From CAINVV01 sp963663005 (GTDB lineage: Bacteria > Bacteroidota > Bacteroidia > Bacteroidales > Prolixibacteraceae), in NCBI GenBank assembly GCA_963663005.2, contig CAXXHH010000014.1, positions 611,576 through 675,575 of the forward strand: DNA of 64,000 nt, given 5' to 3'. The translations under genes and the position numbers were made by a program. Below the pieces are notes generated by a model. That model had not been told where the DNA came from. It searched no databases and was given only the letters and a program-made list of their open reading frames with translations. Below are positions 17,723 to 25,844 of this stretch, in pieces. Position 1 is the first letter of the stretch, and every line of letters begins with the position of its first letter.

Positions 17723-19285
17723 ATGAAAAAATCAACTGCGATGATTATTGGCAGCAGGCTGTTAGCGCCGGTAAAACACGTTTTTTTATTGATTATTGCG
17801 GTTTGTCTGGTTAGTTTATCCAGCATCTATCGTGGATTTTCGCAGACAATTCAAAGTCCTTCAACATCCCAAAATATTGAAAAAACATCGTGGCACGGTT
17901 ACGATCGTTATGACTTTATAATGGACAATGAGTCGCTTGCGATTACTCCGTTCAAATCGCCGGAGGGCGAAGGAAACGGAGTAAAGGCTCCGGAGAAGGG
18001 ACAAAGGCGTTGTATTTTGGTCGTACCCCGGAAGGCTGCCAAAGGCAATCCCTGGTCGTGGCAGGGATGCTACTGGGATCATCAACCTCAGGCCGAAGTT
18101 GAGTTACTTAACCGGGGCTTCCATATTGCATTCATTACACCTGATCCGGGTGTCCAATGGGATGCCTGGTACACCTTCCTCACCGGGAAGTATGGGCTTT
18201 CGAAAAAACCGGCCTTCATCGGAATGAGCAGAGGCGGATTCAACGCCTACACCTGGGCCACCGCAAATCCTGATAAGGTAACATGTATCTACGGCGACAA
18301 TCCAGCCATCAGCCCTGAAAGCCGCGTTAAACTTGGTGGCTTGGTGCAATATGACGTGCCGTTACTAAATATTTGCGGCAGCATAGATCCCCTCTTGGGA
18401 AATCACACGCTGGTGATGGAAAGTTACTACAAGAATCTAGGTGGCCGCATATCCGTCATGATCAAAAATGGGTATGCCCACCATCCGCATAGTTTGCCCG
18501 ACCCCAAGCCAATTGCCGATTTTATAGAGCAGAGTTTTTATGCTGAGAAAGAGGTAGCGCCCGCTTTTGCAGGTGACAAATATCAAAGAACAAATTTCTA
18601 CAGCGATGAGGAGACCTACCGGGAATTTCCGGAAGACAAAGCCTTCATTTCAGTTCGCGGACCCTGGTTTTCGGACTGCTTTACCCGCTACGAGTTCAGA
18701 CTCGATGGTATTCGGGGCGGTATTTCCGTAATTACGCCAAATAAAGCGGCACCCGGGAATCCGTGGGTTTTCCGGACCGATTATGTCGACAACAAATCTG
18801 TCGTTGATCTTGCCTTGTTGGCAAAGGGCTTTCATATTGTTACCGGACCCGTTCCCACTGATGTGGATGGTCCGATTGTTGAACAATGGAACGCGGTGTA
18901 CAAGTACCTGACTGATCACGGATTTTCGACTAAACCAGTGATGGAAGGCTGCGGAGGTGCTGTAGGTGAGGCATATGCCTGGGCGATCGCGAACCCCGAC
19001 AAAGTTTCATGTATCTATGGAGAGAATCCGATACTCCACAGCTTCCTGGCAAAAATTCAACCGCTTGATAATCTGGCTACTCTGGCGAAAGCAGGTATTC
19101 AAATTCTGCATTTTTGCGGCAGTCTGGATCCTTCCTTAAATTCTCAGACCAGAGAAACGGAAAAACGCTATAAAAATCTGGGTGGTAAGATCGAGGTTCT
19201 TGTCAGCGAAGGAGAAGGACATAAGCTGAATGCAGCGAAAAATCTGAACAGAATCGTCGGATTCATTGTCAAAAGAGCAAACTAA
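17723..19285 (+). CDS. tandem alpha/beta-hydrolase-fold protein with one degenerate active site
   Basis: 520 residues from the ATG at 17723; a TTG three codons upstream is less likely. A membrane-type signal (MKKSTAMIIGSRLLAPVKHVFLLI, split here at 20: MKKSTAMIIGSRLLAPVKHV) leads into two homologous hydrolase domains, about residues 60-275 and 290-520. Domain 1 has the nucleophile elbow GMSRGG, then CGSIDP (Asp) and GYAHHPHS (His). Domain 2 keeps CGSLDP and GEGHK, but its elbow reads EGCGGAVG, so Gly replaces the nucleophilic Ser. Both share the sequence ANPDKV(T/S)CIYG(D/E)NP. Domain 1 is probably an esterase removing acyl groups from glycans; domain 2 may be a binding or structural copy. 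Confidence 0.82.
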   Translation: MKKSTAMIIGSRLLAPVKHVFLLIIAVCLVSLSSIYRGFSQTIQSPSTSQNIEKTSWHGYDRYDFIMDNESLAITPFKSPEGEGNGVKAPEKGQRRCILVVPRKAAKGNPWSWQGCYWDHQPQAEVELLNRGFHIAFITPDPGVQWDAWYTFLTGKYGLSKKPAFIGMSRGGFNAYTWATANPDKVTCIYGDNPAISPESRVKLGGLVQYDVPLLNICGSIDPLLGNHTLVMESYYKNLGGRISVMIKNGYAHHPHSLPDPKPIADFIEQSFYAEKEVAPAFAGDKYQRTNFYSDEETYREFPEDKAFISVRGPWFSDCFTRYEFRLDGIRGGISVITPNKAAPGNPWVFRTDYVDNKSVVDLALLAKGFHIVTGPVPTDVDGPIVEQWNAVYKYLTDHGFSTKPVMEGCGGAVGEAYAWAIANPDKVSCIYGENPILHSFLAKIQPLDNLATLAKAGIQILHFCGSLDPSLNSQTRETEKRYKNLGGKIEVLVSEGEGHKLNAAKNLNRIVGFIVKRAN

Positions 19286-19409
19286 AAGAATACATGCTGG
19301 CTGGACAAAAGTCACGTAGGTTCTATATTTTTTTCGATCGAAGTCTGTAATTCGTTTTCAGATAGATTGAAGCCATAGTCACGGATACACATTTTCAAAA
19401 ATACCGATC

Positions 19410-21842
19410 ATGAATGAAGCAATTTCCCTCGCTACCGGACGAAAGATGATTCTTTCACTATTCCTGAGTATACTTTGTCTTTCAGTATTTTGTGAGTCTG
19501 GCGCCCCCCAAAAAAACAAGGCTGCCAAAAATTCGGAAGTAGTCTCTTTCTCTGAATCCAGCAATATCGCTGCCACTGCGCAGAGAGACATGGTGTTATG
19601 GTACCGTAACCCTGGAGTTCAGTGGCTCGAAGGTCTGCCAATCGGAAATGGATACATGGGTGCAATGGTATTTGGCCGTACCGGGCAGGAACGGATCGCA
19701 CTGAATGAATCGAGCTTCTGGTCCGGAGGGCCACATGATTATAATAATCCAACGGCATACAGCTATTTTCCAAAAATCCGCGACTTGGTTTTTGCTCAAA
19801 AATTTCAGGAAGCCGAAAAAATGGCTGACGAACATTTCTGGGGAATTCCGGCTGCACAGCAAGCATATGAGCCAATTGGCGACTTGCTGCTATCTTTCGA
19901 TGACAGCCTTGGTATTGCCGACTACCGTCGCGAACTGGACATGCAAACCGGTATCGCAACAGTGCAATATCGTATTGGAGATGCGATTTATACCCGGGAA
20001 ATTTTCCTTTCGTATCCGGATCGTGTACTGGTAGTTCGCCTGAGGGCAGATAAGCCAGGTCGCATTTCGGTTCGTGCCGGATTAAAAAGTCCATTTCTGG
20101 ATAAACTTTCAGTGGAAGACAACCAATTGATACTGGATGGCAAATGGAAGAAGGATGCAATGAAGGAAAACTGGCTAATTGCCAATACGGGAGGTCAAGG
20201 GCTGCGGTTCCAAACCGTTTTGAAAGCTATCCCGGAAGGGGGTAAATTATCACCTGGGAAAAACCAGTTGGAGATTAAAAATGCGGATGCCGTTACTTTC
20301 GTTCTAACTGCCGCAACCAGCTATGTCAACTACCTTGATATTTCAGGAAATCCGAAGGCTATCTGTAAAAAAATCATATCCGGTGTAAAAGGTCAAAATT
20401 TTGCTGCATTAAAAAAAAGACATCTTACTGATTTCGAAAATCTTATGGGCAGAGTTCATCTTCAAGTGGGAAATCCGCTGATGAACGAGAAACCGACGGA
20501 CGAACGAATTCTGAACATGCGCAGTGGAGAAGTGGATGCAAATCTGGAGGCGCTCTGCTTTCAGTTTGGGCGGTATATTCTGGCATCGAGCAGTCGCAGT
20601 GGCGGGCAACCGGCGAACCTTCAGGGTATATGGAATGAAATGGTCGATCCCAATTGGGGAAGTAAATACACTATCAACATCAACACAGAGATGAATTATT
20701 GGCCATCCGAGGTATGTAACCTGCAGGAATGCGGTCAGCCACTGTTTGATATGATCAAAGATATTTCAGTTAACGGCACGAAAACAGCTAAAATATATTA
20801 CAACTGCAGCGGTTGGGTAACCCATCACAACATCGATTTGTGGCGTGGAACGGCTCCTGTTGATGCAGCCCGGTTCGGTATGTGGCCGGTTGGGGGCGCA
20901 TGGCTTTGTCAACATCTGTGGGAACACTACGCCTTTTCGGGTGATCAGGAATTCCTGAAAAAAAACTATCCGATATTGAGAGGTTCGGCCGAATTTTTGC
21001 TCAACCTGATGGTGGAAGATCCGGTACATCACTGGCTGGTTACTCCATTTTCGATGTCGCCTGAACACGGATATTATGATAGTCAGGGAGTGATGTCATA
21101 TCTCTCTCCATCGCCAACAATGGATGTTGGAATTATTCGGGAACTTTTCCCACACTGCATTGAAGCAGCGAATTTGCTAGGAATAGACTCTGAATTTAGC
21201 AGCAAACTACAACTGGCACTTACCAAAATTCCGCCCTATCAGATCGGCAAATCCGGCTTTCTGCAGGAATGGATCGAAGACTGGCAGCCTGGACCTCAAG
21301 GGCACAATTTCTCCCGAAACTTTCCCTTTTATCCTGGAAATTCAATACAACTTCACCGCGACAAGGAACTGTCAGATGCTATGGCAAAATGGATGGAGAC
21401 CCGTCGCGGAAGAGGTGGTTTCCCCCTTGCATGGGATATTTGTATGTGGTCGCGCCTGGAACGTGGTGAAAAAGTTGGTGAATGTATAAAATCATTTGTG
21501 GCAAATTCGATTGCCCCCAATATGCACAACCGGGGTTCCAATCAGTCGGATGGCACCTTCGGATTTTCGGCAGGTGTCGCAGAATCCTTAATTCAAAGCC
21601 ATGAAGCCGGAATCAGCCTTCTGCCGGGCTTATCCTCCGATTGGAAGGATGGAGCAGTCACAGGTCTTCGGGCTCGTGGCGGATTCGAAGTGAGCATGCA
21701 ATGGAAAAATGGAAAACTTCTTTCCACTCAAATTAGCAGCAAAAATGGCGGCAACTGTCAGGTTCACTATGGCGACAAGACAATCGCCATATCGGTTCAG
21801 CCGGGGAAAACTGTTTCACTAAATGCAGAATTAGCTCAGTAA
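19410..21842 (+). CDS. GH95 family alpha-L-fucosidase/alpha-L-galactosidase (divergent copy)
   Basis: 810 residues; the signal peptide core is MILSLFLSILCLSVFC, so a start at 19446 is also possible. The GH95 N-terminal domain opens LWYRNPGVQWLEGLPIGNGYMGAMVFG and LNESSFWSGG. The (alpha/alpha)6 catalytic domain has NINTEMNYWPSEV, where the GH95 Asn pair lies, and SDGTFGFSAGVAESLIQSH, with the base-assisting Asp kept. The typical GDxGTGWS segment is replaced by RRGRGGFPLAWD, so this copy departs from the family near the active site. GH95 removes alpha-1,2-fucose or alpha-L-galactose. A second, more canonical GH95 lies at 47949. The 124 bp upstream have no operator or terminator that I can see. 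Confidence 0.93.
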   Translation: MNEAISLATGRKMILSLFLSILCLSVFCESGAPQKNKAAKNSEVVSFSESSNIAATAQRDMVLWYRNPGVQWLEGLPIGNGYMGAMVFGRTGQERIALNESSFWSGGPHDYNNPTAYSYFPKIRDLVFAQKFQEAEKMADEHFWGIPAAQQAYEPIGDLLLSFDDSLGIADYRRELDMQTGIATVQYRIGDAIYTREIFLSYPDRVLVVRLRADKPGRISVRAGLKSPFLDKLSVEDNQLILDGKWKKDAMKENWLIANTGGQGLRFQTVLKAIPEGGKLSPGKNQLEIKNADAVTFVLTAATSYVNYLDISGNPKAICKKIISGVKGQNFAALKKRHLTDFENLMGRVHLQVGNPLMNEKPTDERILNMRSGEVDANLEALCFQFGRYILASSSRSGGQPANLQGIWNEMVDPNWGSKYTININTEMNYWPSEVCNLQECGQPLFDMIKDISVNGTKTAKIYYNCSGWVTHHNIDLWRGTAPVDAARFGMWPVGGAWLCQHLWEHYAFSGDQEFLKKNYPILRGSAEFLLNLMVEDPVHHWLVTPFSMSPEHGYYDSQGVMSYLSPSPTMDVGIIRELFPHCIEAANLLGIDSEFSSKLQLALTKIPPYQIGKSGFLQEWIEDWQPGPQGHNFSRNFPFYPGNSIQLHRDKELSDAMAKWMETRRGRGGFPLAWDICMWSRLERGEKVGECIKSFVANSIAPNMHNRGSNQSDGTFGFSAGVAESLIQSHEAGISLLPGLSSDWKDGAVTGLRARGGFEVSMQWKNGKLLSTQISSKNGGNCQVHYGDKTIAISVQPGKTVSLNAELAQ

Positions 21843-21952
21843 TTGGATCAAACCAATATTGCTAAGAGCCATAAGCGGGACTCGCTCACAATAAATACGA
21901 ATAGAATTTTGGATGTTTCATTTGGTTAATGCTTTAGATTAAATTTATTCAT

Positions 21953-23266
21953 ATGAGATTAAATTTTCACTTAATCGGATCTCCGGACAAACTTACAAAG
22001 TGTATCAGGAGAATTAATTGCCTTCTCGCAATCGGTATTTTGACCGTCTCAACAATGGGTATTCAAAAGGCTGATGCTGCAGACAATGCCTCACGCTCCA
22101 AAAAATTTGCATTCGATGGAAGCATCTCGCGTGAAGTGTTGGAAAATTATCTGGATCGTTCAATTACGATGGGTTATTTTTTAGTGCCCGGAAAACCGGA
22201 AGGCTATGAATTCCCCTACCGTGAAGACGATATCCGGATGATTAAAAACATAGGGGCGAAATTTATTGGCCGGGCAATGTATCGCTGGGGTGAAGAAAGC
22301 AAATTGAACGATCCTGAATTTCTTTCATATGCGAAAAATTTAATTGATAAACTTCATGCGTCTGATCCCGAAATTATTTTCCAGGGGTGCCTGTTCGAAC
22401 AGGTTACCCGCGATGTAAACAACCTCCCGATACCAGCCTGGGTCTTTAAAGATTTTGGCCTACCGGCTGAAAGTCGAAACTTCAGCTGCGATTCAATAAT
22501 CAAAAGAGCGGACAGACCCGCCCGACCCGGCGGCAGAGGCGGTGTTCCAATTATCAACAATCTGGAAACACGCTTGTGGTTTTATTATCTGGCTGTTTCG
22601 TACATCAATATTGGCTGCGAGGCTTTCCACCTGGGACAAGTAGAACTGATCGGTGCCGACGACAAAGACCGGAAATTCTATGCGGAATTTCTCGACAAAG
22701 TACGTGCATATGCCAAAGAGCATGCCCGTCGGCATTACGTCTTGCTGGACGGACATACTCCCAAAGGCGGATTTATCAGGAATGGCGTTAGTCTGCTGGA
22801 TTTTAACTCATTCCCGTTACGGATTAAAGAAATTCCTGACAAACCGTACGACGCAAAACTTGAGGTGAACTATCAGGACGCACTCTTTACCAAGAGCAAG
22901 GGTTGCATCGCTCCCAGCGGATGGAGTTGTAAAAGCCTCCCCTATCTGGTCGAATTCGACAACTACGGAAAAGCCAGAACGACAAATGTGTCCGATTCGA
23001 CCGATATCTTCGTCTGGGGTTGGGACGAAATTTCATGGTTGGCACAGCAAAAAGAGGAGGCCAGAAACAAGTGGCTCGAATATGCCTTCGACTGGATTAA
23101 AAAAACCGATCCGAACGGACACCTCCAGATGCCTGCATGCCGCATGATCACTTGCCCGAATGAGACACTTCGCTCCTATTTTGCAAATACCAAAAGCCCG
23201 GCTTGCCCGGTGGGATATTCTCAGGAGGAAACGATTAAAAAAATCTGGAAAACCCGATTAAAATAA
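21953..23266 (+). CDS. exported protein of unknown function, possible TIM-barrel glycosidase
   Basis: 437 residues. A long n-region is followed by a hydrophobic segment (INCLLAIGILTVSTMG) and an Ala-rich cleavage site near KADAADN. I do not recognise the family. Alternating predicted strands and helices, with YREDDIRMIKNIGAKFIGRAMY early on, EAFHLGQVELIGADD in the middle and DIFVWGWDEISWLAQQ late, look like a beta/alpha barrel with acidic residues at strand ends, as in many glycoside hydrolases. Two Cys-rich stretches (CIAPSGWSCKS, CRMITCPNE) suggest disulfides. It sits between GH95 and alkaline phosphatase inside the enzyme operon, which makes a role in glycan breakdown likely. Confidence 0.7.
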   Translation: MRLNFHLIGSPDKLTKCIRRINCLLAIGILTVSTMGIQKADAADNASRSKKFAFDGSISREVLENYLDRSITMGYFLVPGKPEGYEFPYREDDIRMIKNIGAKFIGRAMYRWGEESKLNDPEFLSYAKNLIDKLHASDPEIIFQGCLFEQVTRDVNNLPIPAWVFKDFGLPAESRNFSCDSIIKRADRPARPGGRGGVPIINNLETRLWFYYLAVSYINIGCEAFHLGQVELIGADDKDRKFYAEFLDKVRAYAKEHARRHYVLLDGHTPKGGFIRNGVSLLDFNSFPLRIKEIPDKPYDAKLEVNYQDALFTKSKGCIAPSGWSCKSLPYLVEFDNYGKARTTNVSDSTDIFVWGWDEISWLAQQKEEARNKWLEYAFDWIKKTDPNGHLQMPACRMITCPNETLRSYFANTKSPACPVGYSQEETIKKIWKTRLK

Positions 23267-23367
23267 CAGAGATATATACACATTACCCCTGCATCACCGT
23301 TTTAAAATCTTACTTTCTTATGAAACCCTCATGAGCAAAAGCTCACCAAAGAAGATGTTTATCGCAT

Positions 23368-23408
23368 TGAGGGTTCCATACGGCAAATGAAAAACAAATT
23401 ACATACGT
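23368..23408 (+). repeat. partial copy of the repeated leader element (L3)
   Basis: This stretch, GAGGGTTCCATACGGCAAATG followed by AAAAACAAATTA, matches the 3' half of the two 90-bp leaders before 32090 and 46710 and, like them, ends at the start codon (23409). The 5' half is not clearly similar. A small stem TGAGC-AAAA-GCTCA lies just upstream (23333-23346). Confidence 0.6.
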
Positions 23409-24503
23409 ATGAAAAGACTATCATTCCAACTCCCATTGATCCTACTCTGCCTCTCGCTGTTATCATTCAACTCTGAGGGCAAATCAAAATCCAGACGTAA
23501 TTCTGAAATCAGAAATATTATTTTCATGATTGGAGACGGGATGGGGCTATCTTCAGCCTATGCCGGCATGTCTGTTTCTGAAAAGCCGCTAAATCTGTTG
23601 CAGTTTCCTACGATCGGTTTACAAACGACTTTTTCTGCCAACAACTATATCACCGACTCGGCAGCAGCGGGAACCGCCTTATCGTCTGGTAAGAAGACGA
23701 AGAATGGTGCAATTGGGGTTGATGCGGAAGGAAATCCCACAAAATCTATCCTGGTTATGGCCGAAGAGCAGGGACTCGCAACCGGGATGGTTGCTGTTAC
23801 AACAATTACGGATGCTACACCCGCATCATTTGTTGCGCACGATCCTAGCAGGGGAAATGCCGAGAATATTGCCAGAGATTTTCTCAAAACCGACATTGAT
23901 CTCTTTATTGGCGGAGGATACAATTTTTTTGCAAAGAGGTCCGATAAGTTAAATCTGATCGATAGTCTAATTTCACGTGGATATGAAATAGATACAACCA
24001 TGGCAATGGTAACCAAATCCACTGCCAAAAAAATTGCCGGACTGGTTTACCCGAACGCCGTTCCCTACAGGCTTAAGGGTCGTGGAACCATGCTTCGGGA
24101 TGGTTCGATTAAGGCCATTGAAGTTCTTGGTAAAAATCCCAGGGGATTTTTTTTAATGATCGAGGGTTCGCATATCGATCACGGGGGTCACGACAATGAT
24201 GCCGCTGTCCTGACTGACGAAGTTCTCGATTTTGATCAGGCAATTGGCGTGGCGCTGGAATTTGCAAAGAAAGACAAACATACGCTTGTAGTTGTTACCT
24301 CCGACCACGAAACCGGGGGTGTAACAATTGTCGGTGGTGACATGAAGGCGCATACCGTAAAACTGAATTTTTCGTCCAAGGGTCATACGGCGACCTTGAT
24401 TCCAGTGTATTCTTTTGGTCCCGGCTCCGAAAAATTTACCGGATTTTTCGATAACACAGACTTCATTGGCAAATTTTTAGCGTGCTATAAGTTCAAAAAT
24501 TAA
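23409..24503 (+). CDS. alkaline phosphatase (PhoA-type fold), exported
   Basis: 364 residues, shorter than E. coli PhoA. A signal peptide (MKRLSFQLPLILLCLSLLSF) is followed by NIIFMIGDGMG (metal Asp) and YITDSAAAGTALSSG, which contains the phosphoserine nucleophile. It also has IEGSHIDHGGHDND (zinc Asp and His) and TSDHETGG (zinc Asp-His). All catalytic elements are present, so it should be an active periplasmic phosphomonoesterase or a related phosphodiesterase. Placed among alpha-mannosidases it may remove phosphate from phosphomannan, as phosphatases do in gut Bacteroides yeast-mannan loci. The repeated leader L3 directly precedes it. It is 18 bp upstream of the next gene. Confidence 0.92.
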   Translation: MKRLSFQLPLILLCLSLLSFNSEGKSKSRRNSEIRNIIFMIGDGMGLSSAYAGMSVSEKPLNLLQFPTIGLQTTFSANNYITDSAAAGTALSSGKKTKNGAIGVDAEGNPTKSILVMAEEQGLATGMVAVTTITDATPASFVAHDPSRGNAENIARDFLKTDIDLFIGGGYNFFAKRSDKLNLIDSLISRGYEIDTTMAMVTKSTAKKIAGLVYPNAVPYRLKGRGTMLRDGSIKAIEVLGKNPRGFFLMIEGSHIDHGGHDNDAAVLTDEVLDFDQAIGVALEFAKKDKHTLVVVTSDHETGGVTIVGGDMKAHTVKLNFSSKGHTATLIPVYSFGPGSEKFTGFFDNTDFIGKFLACYKFKN

Positions 24504-24521
24504 TATTCTAAAAGAGAAAAA

Positions 24522-25823
24522 ATGAGAAGAATTTATTCCAGGATTTCGAGTCTGTTGATGGTGATCCTGCTTGTTTGCTGCATTGGCTTCACTTGTCAGA
24601 GTGCTGAAAAAAAGGTGAAAAAGGAGAAATTTATAGCACATACCGTCTCTCCGGGTTTGGTTATGGCGGGGTATCAAGGTTGGTTCAACACCCCTACCGA
24701 TGGCGCTAACCGCGGATGGCACCACTTCGAACGCGCTGGCCGTTTCGAGCCTGGTTTCTGTAAATTTGACCTGTGGCCTGAGATGGATGAGTATGAAAAA
24801 CAATACGATACACCTTTTAGGCTGGCTGATGGTTCGGTTGCCAAAGTGTATAGCCCCTATGACGAAAGTTCCGTCAGGCTGCATTTTAAATGGATGAAAG
24901 AGTATGGAATCGATGGCGTTTTTATGCAGCGGTTCATTGCCGAAGTCAGAAACGAATCAGGACGAGCTCATTTTAACAAAGTGCTTTCTTCTGCAAGCAA
25001 ATCAGCTCTCGAATATAATCGTACCATTTCTGTCATGTATGATTTGTCGGGAATTCGCTCCGAAGATGTCAATATCCTTATTAACGACTGGAAAGATCTG
25101 ATGAAGCAATTCGGCTTCAATCAACGCAGTCGGTATGCGAATTACCTGTTCGACAAAGGTCGTCCGGTAGTGGCAGTCTGGGGTATCGGATTCAACGATA
25201 ACCGCAGGTACAATCTCGAGGATGCTAAAAAAATAATTAACTTTCTGAAATCGGATGAGGGGGGCAATTGCTCTATTCTTTTGGGAATTCCGACTTACTG
25301 GCGCGAGCAGGGTCGTGACTGTGTGAAGGATTCCAATTTTCTTGATGTCGTAAAGATGGCTGATATAGTCCATCCGTGGTTCGTGGGCCGGTTCAACGAG
25401 CAGGGTTACGACGCCTTCAAACCGTTAATCGGTCTGGATCAGAAGTGGTGCGACGAAAATCAAAAGAAATACATGCCCGTCGTATTCCCTGGCTTTAGCT
25501 GGAATAATATGTTACCTCCGGGACGGCCAAGCAGCACAATACCCCGGAACCATGGAAGTTTCTTCTGGAAACAACTCGCCGGCGCTGCCGCAGAAGGCGC
25601 CCGGATGATCTACATAGCCATGTTCGACGAAATTGATGAAGGCACTGCCATATACAAAACGGCTCACAGCGACAAATTGCCGGTCGGACCAAGCAAATTT
25701 ATTCCGATTGATGATGATATTCCCTCTGATCACTACTTGTGGCTTACCGGTCAGGCTGCTGGTTTGCTGAAGAGTGAAAAGCAGTTTCCGGCAACAAAGC
25801 CGGTTCAGAAAGTCAAGAAATAA
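24522..25823 (+). CDS. GH99/GH71-like glycoside hydrolase (copy 2)
   Basis: 433 residues. The signal region MVILLVCCIGFTCQSAEKK may be a lipoprotein leader (Cys near residue 26). The core VSPGLVMAGYQGWFNTP, LHFKWMKEYGIDGVFMQRF and ISVMYDLSGI parallels copy 1 along its whole length. The putative catalytic pair is in MFDEIDEGTAIY near residue 366, with the same Glu-x-x-Glu-Gly-Thr spacing as GH99. It ends with a short Lys-rich tail. It starts 18 bp after alkaline phosphatase and ends 21 bp before the next enzyme, so it is firmly inside the operon. Confidence 0.82.
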   Translation: MRRIYSRISSLLMVILLVCCIGFTCQSAEKKVKKEKFIAHTVSPGLVMAGYQGWFNTPTDGANRGWHHFERAGRFEPGFCKFDLWPEMDEYEKQYDTPFRLADGSVAKVYSPYDESSVRLHFKWMKEYGIDGVFMQRFIAEVRNESGRAHFNKVLSSASKSALEYNRTISVMYDLSGIRSEDVNILINDWKDLMKQFGFNQRSRYANYLFDKGRPVVAVWGIGFNDNRRYNLEDAKKIINFLKSDEGGNCSILLGIPTYWREQGRDCVKDSNFLDVVKMADIVHPWFVGRFNEQGYDAFKPLIGLDQKWCDENQKKYMPVVFPGFSWNNMLPPGRPSSTIPRNHGSFFWKQLAGAAAEGARMIYIAMFDEIDEGTAIYKTAHSDKLPVGPSKFIPIDDDIPSDHYLWLTGQAAGLLKSEKQFPATKPVQKVKK

Positions 25824-25844
25824 CCTATTGCAAATTATCTGCTT

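Noticed and set aside
19432..20160. Long minus-strand open frame (242 codons) opposite the first GH95 gene
   Set aside because: It lies entirely opposite a strong GH95 gene, has no signal or family pattern and mixed composition; a shadow frame.
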